This document shows, one piece after another, positions 45,251 through 55,108 of a stretch of 64,000 nucleotides of DNA; positions within the stretch are counted from its first letter, which is position 1, and the number at the start of each line of letters is the position of its first letter. The notes under the pieces were generated by a model. The model saw only the letters and a list, made by a program, of their open reading frames with translations, was not told the DNA's origin and made no database searches. A program made the translations under genes and the position numbers. The stretch lies in NCBI GenBank assembly GCA_028554755.1, contig JAPTOF010000015.1:11574501-11638500 (forward strand), written 5' to 3'. The stretch comes from Cordia subcordata (taxonomy: Eukaryota > Streptophyta > Magnoliopsida > Boraginales > Cordiaceae).

Positions 45251-48200
45251 ACATGAAGAATTTGGCGGGCCCCTACAAGAATTAAGAAATAAATGAATGG
45301 ACTTTAAGTCCATTCTTGGAATGCCATGCGCGTATTGTTTTTAGACATAATGGGTTAATAATTCAACTTCGAAAAGAGGATATTCTCAGGCCTATTGTTA
45401 AGGTGATGGCAACATGTATGTATATGCATAATATGTCAAGAACAAGAGACTTGAAAGAGACGCCATGAGCATTTCTTCCATCCATAGTCTTTTAGTTTTT
45501 TTTTTCTTTTTGGGAAAAATGTAGGAAAAAATCATAAAATCGTGAGATTAAATTTGGGAAATTGTCAATAGCTCTTGGACGAGATTCTGGGAGGAATTTT
45601 AGATATTATATTTTTTAGGAATAACAGGATGAGGTTTTCTTTCTCGAATTCTTTTTTGATTTTTGCTTTAAATTTTATCATGAATTAATTCCCCATGATC
45701 TGAGATGATAGTTAAGGAATTATTGCATTCATGTTTTGGATGCCTTGGGATTTATTTAATTTATTTGTATGTGTGCTTTATTGTTTATTAAATTCTTGAT
45801 TAATTATTATTATGTTTGTGGTTAATTTTTGTTAGTCAAGAATTTATATTTTTCACCATATAGGGATCTTATAGATTCTTGTGGGTATGATTATAGATTA
45901 ATTAACAAGACTCGATTCAATTAATTATTTCAGGATTGAGATAGGTTATATGCCTCAAGATAGCCTATACCCTTATAGTTTCAATTAACTTTCTAGGATT
46001 TGTTTGATTAATTAATAAGAGAAAAATGAGAGATAATTTATGCCATTGAGATATATTATGCCTTAACAGCCTTAGTTATTTAATATAGGTGTATTAGAAC
46101 TTGTAGCCTAATCCCTTGTATTGAAGTCAAAATCCTAGAGTGAATGAGCATAACTAGGATAATTCAAATAACTATCACCCTGAATTGCATTCCCCATAAA
46201 TTTAATTCTCTCAATTTTGGTGGTTGATTTCTACAGTTATTTTTCTTTTAGCTAGTTAATTTGGCTTATTAATTTTCTTTTTAATTTATTTTAATTTGAT
46301 AATTGTCTCTCTTGTAGTATTTAGTTTAGTTATTTTAAATTCTTATTTTTAGTTTAATTTATTTATTTTCAATTCATGACAAAAACCTTGATTATTCGTG
46401 GTTTGACCCTCGAGTTGCATTTGCATCATAAAGAGGATAATTTTATTATTTTGTCATTGCTTGATTTAATTGTTATTATTAGGCCATACAACAACATGGT
46501 CAACTATAATGCACCCCACATATATGTCGGGCCATGTCATCCTACATGGGGTCTTCATCTAGTGCATAGTACGATTTAGATAGGGGTTCTATAAATGACC
46601 TTGAAGATATTACACAGGTGGATACATAGTTGTATGACCAAGCTCTAAATGTTGTTCAAATGACTGAGTCACAAGCTCATTCATCAACTACTCGTATAAA
46701 GGTTACCACACAAGATCATCACTAACTACTAGTAAAGAAATCATCACACAAGCTTGGCCGCCAATTATTATTAAATATAATAGAGAGCATCTTCACCACA
46801 ACAAAAAGTGGAAGGTTTGTCATTTTAAAGAATGCCTATCATCTTAGTGTTGAAAATTTTCAAGTATTGCAATATGTAAATATGTAATATGTTGTTAAAT
46901 TTCTGCTGGAGTTTTGATTCTTATTATAATTTAGATATTGTTTATCACATCCAGGAGTTCTATTTGGCAGGGAAAATGTCAAAAAATAATGGATATAATG
47001 TCAAATTTTCTAATAATATTCTATTTATTAACAAGTAAAACTTAAAAAAAATAATGAACATACAAAAAATCTCCAATGAACTATAATGGACAATACTGCT
47101 TGGTGACTGTAGATGTTAAAATCTGCAATTACAAACTCTAGCAACCTATGTGGCAGAAGGCCATAGGAGTAGGGGTGAGTCACGGTTAAAGACACTTCAA
47201 CATTCAAGTCAATAATTGAGCGGTAATACAAGTAGAAAAATAAGATGTAGAGAGGGTTGAAGAGTCAACCACGAGAGGAATAGTTGAAGTGTGCGTGATG
47301 CACCAAGTATGAGCACAATTGGAATGTTATTAAGAGCGATGAGATATGCAAAATAATAGCAAGAGTGATGGTTAAGGTGTCAATTGTGTGATTGTTTTAT
47401 GTCAGCCTTTTCTAGTGGGAGTTTATAGCTAATGGTCGTTGAAAGTCCAGAGACCAATAGGTTTTCTTGTTAGCTATTATCATGGGATAAGATTATAGTC
47501 GTTAAGTTTAGCCTTCTAAGGACGGGTTGACAAATAAAAGCCAAGAGTCATAGTATTGATCTATGCAAGTGGCTAAGTAAATGTCCTTGTGTACGTGTGC
47601 TTATTGTTGCATAAGTTGATGTTTGTTTATGTGCATGAGTGAATATGTGTATGGTCGAGAATGTGAGAGTATGTGTCCATGAGTGAGGGTATAGATGTGG
47701 TTCTGTTAGTGAAAAGAGCAAAAAGGAAAAATTCATGACAAGTGAAGTCCAAGAACAAAGTATTACGAAAGTAAAGCTTTTCACGAGTTGAACTAAGAAA
47801 GACAAATAGATGAAAATTGATTTATCTCATTGATGGCAATGAGTCAAGTCCCTATTTATCCATCTCTTCTAAATAGACTCAAGATTATCAATGGAATGTC
47901 CTGAGTATAACCATACCATATAGAAAGGCGCGCAAAAGACTAGGAAGAAAGCATAACGAGTGAATAACTATACTGGAAAGCTAAAGCTTACAAGATTGCC
48001 TTTGCACTGGTTGTCTTACTCTTGGCCTGGACTGACTAAGAGCAAAAGGTTGATTGACAGACTGAAGAAAAGTCCTTTCTACTTTACCTAGCTTGGTTTG
48101 CATTCGACTGGACCAAGAATTATGTATATAAACAAATGACTTGCTTGCTTGCTACTATCATCTTATTATAAGACAAAATGTGTTGCATTGGTAGTTAGTT

Positions 48201-48936
48201 AGTGGTGACATACTTTTTTTTTTTTCAACTTCATCTCATCCTAAATAGTTGTGGTGGAACACACCACTAAATTTTGCTAAAGTAGTGTATGGCGCAAAAT
48301 AAGACTTCAGTCTCACTCATCATAAACGAGTGAAAGTGGGTAGTAATGATTGAAAATTTCAAATGACAAACTTTTTCGCGTGGTTATGTCATAGGCTAAC
48401 AAATAGCAAATTGAGTCTGTCGATATAGCCCTTAAAATAAGAGTTTTAGGGCTTTCAAAAAAAAAGAAATAGAAAAAAAATGAACTCGTGTCTTGGAAGT
48501 TCAATTTGTTAATAGATTAAAGTTATAAGTTCAAGTCACGATTTGTTTAAAATCTTCACTCTCCAACATTTCATGTTTTTCTATTATTTTCTTACAATTT
48601 TAAATTCAGATCTTTTTTTTCTTTCAATTTTTGAAATTCTAAACCTTAAACCCTAAACACTAAAATCCTCCTTCTAAACTTTATTTTTCTAATACTTTGT
48701 TTTTGACCTTCAGCTTTTTATGAAAACTAAAAATAAAAAGTAAAAATAAAATAAAATCTTGTCTTGAAGTCATGATTTCAATGTCGTATATTAAAGACAC
48801 AATTTCAATTGAAAAATATATAAAGAAATTAAACTATGAAAATGTGGCATAACTCTCCCTTGTTATCAGGTGACATGTAGATATAATACCTCCCGAAAAA
48901 ACACGATTTCAGCCATAAGCCAAAAAAGAAAATTAA
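45251..48936. other. AT-rich intergenic DNA, no gene recognised
   Basis: Long stretches such as 45680-46380 have LTR or leader character (GGTTTGACCC near 46403 after a T-rich zone). No protein domain was found. Candidate ORFs at 46376, 47028 and 47548 have no family features. Confidence 0.5.
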
Positions 48937-49170
48937 CATGTTTGGATAACTAGCTTATAAGCACTTTCTGCTACCTTATAAGTTGGAAAAATAAAGGCTC
49001 CATGGACTGGCTTATTTTTTAGCAACTTATAAGCGCTGGTCAAACGAACAAAAAGACAATATTACTATTAAAAAAAGGCAAATAATTTTAACTATCATGA
49101 ATTAATGACATGTCTTTTTTGGTCATTTTAATTGCTATTGTTACTTATAAGTATTTATTTACCAAACATG
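48937..49170. mobile_element. Short MITE-like element
   Basis: CATGTTTGGATAACTAGCTT on the left pairs partly with the complement of TATTTACCAAACATG on the right. At about 234 bp it contains repeated CTTATAAG words. Confidence 0.45.
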
Positions 49171-49651
49171 CCAGCAGCTTATAATTACATATTATTCAAA
49201 GTTTCAAATACATCTGTGTTTATTTCTCACTAGCTTTTAAGTAACTTTCTACTTATAAGCACAAGCTGCTTATCGATGGCCCTGTTTGGAAAGGCAAAAA
49301 GCACTTTTTTGTAATAAATATGGCCCCGTTTGGATTGGCTTTTTTAGCCAAAAAAAGCACTTTTTTTTGAAAAAAAAAGCATTTTTTGTTATAAATATGT
49401 GCTTGGATTGGCTTTTTAGAAAAAAAAAAGTTGTTAAAAAAGTTGATCTTTGAAGTTGAAATTTTTAGCTTTTCTTTAAGCTGAAATTTTCAGCAGCTTC
49501 AAATTAGCTGATATGATAGATGATAGAGAAAGTTGTAAAAAATGCAGTGTTTTTATCAAATGACCTATTTATCCGCTGTCTCCTCTAAAGTCTCTCTCAT
49601 TTCTCAATGGTCTATCTCTTCTGTTTTAGCAGATCTCATCCTCATCTACTA
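49171..49651. other. Fragments of Harbinger-type ends
   Basis: CCCTGTTTGGAAAGGC (49281), CCCCGTTTGGATTGGC (49324) and CTTGGATTGGCTTTT (about 49405) are repeated Harbinger-like left ends. They suggest several partial MITEs piled up next to the large element at 49652. Confidence 0.5.
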
Positions 49652-50810
49652 GGGGCTTGTTTGGATTGTCTTTTTTAAAAGTGGTTTTTTTGCAGAGGCT
49701 TTTTCAGAGAGCTTTAAGCAGTAGTAAAAGCTATTTTGGATAGAAAACTATAAAAGCACTTTTTTCTAGACAAATTACCAAAAGGACACGTTGAAGCACT
49801 TTTATTGACTGGCGTTTGGATGAAATATCAGATATCATAAATAAGCTGTTATCATTGAAAAAATATTGCATAGGTTATTAGTTTTTTATATTTTTTATTT
49901 TATCACATATATTTGATATTTAATTTTTTAAACAAAATCTTTTAATAAATTTAAATATTTTGCTTAAATAAAATGAACTTAGATAGGAAAAAAACCCTAA
50001 AAAATAAAAATTATGTCTATTTTTGTATTTTTATTTTTCATGATAAAGAGATTACATAATATTTTTTAGTTATATAATTTGAAACACATATACAATTTTG
50101 AAACTCCAAAAGGGAAAGGAAAATGTAATTTGATTACTTGTTACAACATATGACAATGTCTATTTAACATTATTTCTACAATTTTAATGACGCACTCGTC
50201 CTGGTAGTTGATCTATAATAGCATCTCTTATTTCCTCTATCACTTAAGTATCTGTTGAAGTTGGTTATTCCCATTCTTGATTTGACACTGCTTCATTGTC
50301 ATTAAATGCTTGTTCTTCAGCCTCCAATTTAGATAAATTTTCTAACATTTGAATAATACTTAAATCAAGTGGATTCTCCCGTCTTACATAATTGTGAAGC
50401 ACAAAGCATGCCCATATAATGGTAAATTGAGTTTCAAGTTCAAAGTTGGCCAAATTTTGCAAGATTCTCCATCTTCCTTTGCAAACTCTAAAAGTTCTTT
50501 CAATAACACTCCTCAAGCTTGAATGATGATAACTAAACAATTCATTTCATGATCTGAAAGCTAGGGCTAACCTAAATTGTGGAAGGTGATATCTTATACC
50601 TTTATATGGCCCTAGATATCCCTTAAAAGTTGGATATCCAAAATCAACAAGATAATATTTACTTGTAAATAAAATGTTACAAATTAAAAACAATGATGTA
50701 TATTAATATTAATAAATTAAATAAAAATAATTTTGAATATTACTAACCTTCAGGTGGATGAGGAAACTGTAATTCTGGCTTGCGAAGTGTATCTAAAAAT
50801 ATTCTTAACC
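49652..50810 (-). repeat. Left arm: inverted copy of the Harbinger 3' end
   Basis: The complement of this arm matches 53640-54806 through noncoding and coding parts. Shared words include AATATTCAAAATTATTTTTA, TAAATATTACCTTG-like sequence, TTCAAGCTTGAGGAGTGTTA-like sequence and GTAACAAGTAATCAAATTA. Differences are spread along its length, so the two arms have diverged since they formed. Confidence 0.85.
50186..50640 (-). pseudogene. Inverted second copy of the Harbinger transposase C-terminus
   Basis: The - strand frame reads [18 protein letters not shown], then the block [17 protein letters not shown] with the catalytic glutamate, [27 protein letters not shown] and the acidic [10 protein letters not shown]. 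This is the last third of a PIF/Harbinger DDE transposase. It has stops near 50546 and after SNQEWE, but keeps codons lost in the 53752-54066 copy (HNYVRRE here against HNYVR-stop there). It has no N-terminal part: the homology stops at about 50810. It therefore represents the duplicated 3' end, not a second full gene. Confidence 0.85.
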
Positions 50811-50839
50811 TTTTAGCTTTTTTTCCTTGATAGCGATGG

Positions 50840-51035
50840 TTGTTTCTATAGGTATGATGTATGTGTTTGTTAGATTTGTAGTGAATTCGTGGGAGTTGTT
50901 CAATGTTTTAAGAGTACGTGTTAGGATTATGTTTTGAAAGAACATATATTTTTTTTGCAGTTTAGTATTTTTCACAACTTGATAATTGTTTCTATAGGTG
51001 TGGTGTGTGTTTGTTAGATGTGTAATGTGTTAGAG
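50840..51035 (+). repeat. Imperfect direct repeat in the Harbinger interior
   Basis: GTTGTTTCTATAGGTATGATG (50839) and ATTGTTTCTATAGGTGTGGTG (50987), each followed by TGTTTGTTAGAT, form an imperfect repeat about 148 bp apart. Confidence 0.6.
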
Positions 51036-51691
51036 TTGTGAACAAGTAATTGGCTGTATTAGAAGAGTGATCAAAGATTGAATTTTTAAAGCTTTACATG
51101 GAGCTTATAAGCTGAGATGACCAGTTATATATACATGTTTATTCGTTCAAGAACATATCGCTCTGCAATTTTATCTCTCAATCTTCCACAGGAGAGAATT
51201 TATTTCGTCTATGTTCTTCATGGTTCTCTTTAGTCCTCATCATTTAAAGTTTCATTTTATTTATTCTCTTTTTTTATTGTTTTTGTTTGTTGATGAATGA
51301 GTAAGTGGCTGTGATGCTTAAAGACTACCTATTTTATGAGGGAAATATTTGTCCCTTGTGATTAGAAGAACTAATGGATCCTTTTGAACCTACTCAAATC
51401 TCTTAGTTCTTGTAAAGCTTTATGGTGCTCTTGAAGCCAAGACATGGAGAAAAAAAATATACATTACATTTCTCTGGTTGCAAGTTTTTTTTTTCCCCTT
51501 TTTCCTAAAAAATTATAGGTAGTCCTACTTTGTCCAAAAAGTTATTTCTCATATGCAATCCAAGCATGCTTTTCTATCAAATTTCGAACTTTCAAAGAAC
51601 AATATTTCTTTTTCATCTCCATGTATTTCATCTAATTGGGGTTTTATTGAAGTTTAGCAATGATTTATTTTAATTTTTGTGTTTGAATAGA

Positions 51692-52733
51692 ATGGCTTTA
51701 AAATATGCTCTTAAAAGAGCTACAAAAGAAAGGGTTATTGATAATTCAAGCTTAGGTTAAGGTAAGAGTGAGGGAACAGAGAAGGCAAAATGGAATGGCA
51801 AAAATACTGAAGACTTCTTGAAGGCATGTGTTGAGGATGTACATGCTGGTAATAAGCCTTGCGTGCATTTTAGAAAAGAGGGGTGGAAGAACTCGATAAA
51901 GAAATTTACTGAGAGAACATGTCATTCTTATGTGTACAAACAACTAAAAAATAGGCAGGATGCTTTGAAAAGAGAGTTCTCCTTGTGGGCAAAACTTGTA
52001 CCAAAAGAAACTACCCTTGGTTGGGATCCAATAAAGAGAACTATAAAAGCTCTTAAGGAGTTTTGGGTTGCTAAGGGAAAAGTAAGTTTCATAATTTGTG
52101 TTGTCTAAATTAATTGTATATTTTTTATAAATTTTTGGTTTTTTAACTTTCTTACCTTGATTATAAAAAAGTGTAGAATAATATAGTGGAAAAATGAAGG
52201 GCCAAATTTTTTGGAGAAACATGCTTTAAGGATGTTGTGCCCAGTGGTTATGCAGTGTTTCTACCATATCACGATCTAACTGTGAATGACGGTAATGATG
52301 GTGGCCCAATGTTAGAGGGTAATAGGGATATTGATGAAACAACTGAAAACCCCTAACAACAATCTGATGCCTCTAATATTCCTAACTCAAGTGGTCGAAA
52401 CAAGAGGAAGAGAGTGGGAAAAGGAGAGAAATGGGAGCCATGGCAAAAGAACTTCAAGATTATCTTGATCGGCTACCTGTTGAGATATATCAAATGTCTT
52501 AAACCACGGTGATTGGACCTATTCCTAATGATCGTTATAGCATAGATAGATGCTTGAGTATGTTGAATGAAGTCCCTGGTCTAGAAAAAGGTCGTTCTAG
52601 TTACTTTTTGGCTACTAGAATCTTGGCTAAGAAACAACACAGGGAGGCCTTAATCCACTTTATGGAAAACAATCCTCAGCTAACACTTGGGTGGTTGGAC
52701 ACATTTAAGGATGAAGATGCAGATCAAAGTTGA
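51692..52733 (+). pseudogene. Harbinger-associated MYB/SANT-like protein (ORF1), broken
   Basis: The start ATG at 51692 gives MALKYALKRATKER. After a stop, the MYB/SANT-like DNA-binding block of L10-interacting MYB-type proteins follows: FLKACVEDVHAGNKPC, FRKEGWKNSIKKFTER, YKQLKNRQDALKREFSLW, TTLGWDPIKRTIKA (51795-52080). After an intron-like gap (GTAAGTTTC at 52082) come an acidic linker and the conserved tail CLSMLNEVPGLEKG, YFLATRILAKKQHREA, TLGWLDTFKDEDADQS, ending at 52733. Such proteins bind element ends and help bring in the transposase (known for PIF/Harbinger). Several stops and a frame change between 52170 and 52505 break it. Confidence 0.8.
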
Positions 52734-52926
52734 TTTACTTTTATCTAGTTGGACAATTTTCTTATAGTTGATGTTTTCGTTTGATTTATCTATTGAACAT
52801 GAGTTGTATGACATGTTATATTGATGTGACTGTGGAATGTTTGTCTCTTTATCTTGTGTTTTATTGAGTTTTTATTATTGAAGCATTTGTCTATAATTGA
52901 AGTATTTGTTTATGTTTATTTACATA

Positions 52927-54249
52927 GGATGACTGATACTTCAGACTTGGATTCTAAAAGTTCTAAAAGTATAAACCAAGTTGCAGGAGTGAACAAAGTT
53001 TGAATTAGAACAACAAGTAGAGTAGCTGCTGCAGCAGTTACAAATTATTATTTGAATTATGTATTGAAGCAGGAAAAAATAATATCAACTCTTATAAGAC
53101 AAAGATGGGTAGAAGAATTGAAGACATGGCACGGGATATGTTTCTTTGAAGAGTTTCGGATGAGAGAACATGTGTTCCAAAAATTAGTAGATGACTTGAG
53201 TAAAAAATATGGGTTGGTTCTGACAGGACGAGTTAGGTTAAATGAGGCAGTAGCTACGGTTTCATACATGATTGGTCATAGGGCTTCATATAGGAATCTT
53301 GAAGAGAGATTTCAATGTTTTAGAAAGATTGTGTGAAGGCAAGTTCATAGGGTGATAAAAGCTGTAAGGAGATTAGGGAATGAATATATTAGGCCAGCTG
53401 ATCGTTTGTTTAGAGATGCTCAAGCATTACTTGAAGGTGATTCAAAATATTGGCCATGGTTTAAGGATTGCATAGGAGTTATTGATGGCACTCACATTGC
53501 TGTCTATTTCCCAGATGAGAAAAAGATACCGTTCACTTATAAGAAGGGATTTACTAGTATAAATATTTTGGGTGCATGTGACATTAACACGTGTTTCACA
53601 TTTGCGTTGATAGGTTAGAAAGGTTTGATACATGATACAAGAATTTTTTTTAGATACTCTTCACAAGTCAGAATTATAGTTTTCTCATCCACTGAAGGTT
53701 AGTAATATTCAAAATTATTTTTATTTAATTTATTAATATTAATATGCATCATTGTTTTTAATTTGTAACATTTTGTTTATAGGTAAATATTACCTTGTTG
53801 ATTCTAGATATCCAACTTTTAAGGGATATCTAGGGCTATATAAAAGTATAGGATATCACCTTCTACAATTTAGGTTAGCCCTAACTTTCAAATTACGAAA
53901 TGAATTGTTTAATTATCATCATTCAAGCTTGAGGAGTGTTATTGAAAGAACTTTTGGAGTTCACAAAGGAAGGCAGAGAGTCTTGCAAAATTTAATTAAC
54001 TTTGAACTTGAAACCCAATTTACTATTATATCGGCATGCTTTGCTCTTCACAATTATGTAAGATGAGAAGATTCACCTGGTTCAAGTATTCTTCAAATGT
54101 TAAAAAAATTATCTAAATTGGAGGCTGAAGAACAAGGATTTAATGATAATGAAGGAGTATCAAATTAAGAATGGGAAGAACCAACTTCAACAGATACTAA
54201 AGTGATAAAGGAAACAAGAGATGTTATTAGAGATCAACTATCAGAATGA
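52927..54249 (+). pseudogene. PIF/Harbinger DDE transposase (ORF2), broken
   Basis: The ATG at 52927 opens MTDTSDLDSKSSKSI. A stop follows, then the frame NYVLKQEKIISTLIRQRW and a helix-turn-helix-like region RVRLNEAVATVSYMIGH (53052-53336). The catalytic first aspartate is in CIGVIDGTHIAVYFPD (53470-53520). A putative intron starts near GGTTAGTAATAT (53697) and ends at TTTATAG (about 53782). The second aspartate is in [16 protein letters not shown], and the glutamate in [16 protein letters not shown]. The tail runs to the stop at 54247-54249. In-frame stops at about 53003, 53334, 53616, 54064 and 54166 kill it. All three catalytic residues remain. Confidence 0.88.
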
Positions 54250-54809
54250 ATGCATCATAAAATTGTACAAATGTGTTAAATGGACAGTATCTTGTGTTGT
54301 AACAAGTAATCAAATTATATTTTCTTTTCCCTTTTAGAGTTTCAAAATTAAATATGTGTTTCAAATCATATAATAAAAAAATATTATGTAATCTCTTTAC
54401 CATGAAAAAAAAAATACTAACATAAACATAATTTTTATTTTTTATTTCATATTTTACTATTTAAGTTCATTTTATTCAAATAAAATATTCACATTTATAA
54501 AAAATATTTTTTTAAAAATTAAATATCAAATATATGTGATAAAATAAAAAATATGAAAAAATAACAATCCATACATTTATTTTTTCAATGATAACAACTT
54601 ATTTATGACAACTGTTCTTTTATCCAAATGCCAATTAATAAAAGTTCTTCGACATGCTTTTTGATAATTTGTCTTTATCCAAATACTTGTTACCGCTTAA
54701 AAAGCACTTTTGACTGAATAAATTCAAATACAAGACAACTTTTACTACTGTTTAAAACTCTTAAAAAAAAAGAATTTACAAAAAAAAAAGCCAATCCAAC
54801 GGGCCCTTA

Positions 54810-55033
54810 GGGCCTATTTGGATTGATTTTTTTTAAAAAAAATTACTTTTTTTTAAAAAATTATATTAAATTTATAATAACTATTTAATTTGACTTTTAA
54901 AAAATTTAAAATCCTAAAAAAAGTTCAAATATAATTTTTTTTAAAACTTAAATTTTTAGTTTATTAAAAAATATTATTTTTAAAAAATTATTAAAAAAAC
55001 ACTTAAAAAAAAAAGCCCAATCCAAACGAGCTC
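54810..55033. mobile_element. 224-bp Harbinger-type MITE next to the EME1 start
   Basis: The left end GGGCCTATTTGGATTG pairs with the complement of CAATCCAAACGAGCTC. It begins directly after the TTA (54807-54809) that ends the large Harbinger element and is followed by TTG. The interior is nearly all A and T. It ends 75 bp before the EME1 ATG. Confidence 0.75.
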
Positions 55034-55108
55034 TTGACCATTTAAAAATAAATAAGCTTAGCCAAACGGGCTCCAAAGTCATTTTGGACACTGTTGTTCC
55101 TTTTCGAA
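55034..55108 (+). promoter_or_regulatory. EME1 promoter-proximal and 5'-UTR segment
   Basis: Only 75 bp separate the MITE from the ATG. It contains TTTAAAAATAAATAAG, and AGCCAAACGGGCTCC, which is itself a Harbinger-like end. The native promoter must lie inside or beyond the inserted elements, or this short segment suffices (inference). Confidence 0.35.

Larger units (their letters stand above)
49652..54806 (+). mobile_element. PIF/Harbinger element with long inverted ends
   Basis: The outer ends are GGGGCTTGTTTGGATTG and the complement of CAATCCAACGGGCCC, flanked by CTA and TTA, the usual 3-bp Harbinger target class. The element is 5155 bp. It carries on the + strand the two genes of this superfamily: a MYB-like protein (51692-52733) and a DDE transposase (52927-54249). 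The left 1.16 kb (49652 to about 50810) is an inverted copy of the right 1.17 kb (about 53640-54806), including the transposase C-terminal part. Both genes are broken. Confidence 0.85.

Noticed and set aside
47548..47805. 85-codon minus-strand ORF with many H, T and S residues
   Set aside because: No motif, and composition follows local GT-rich repeats (GTATGTGT words).
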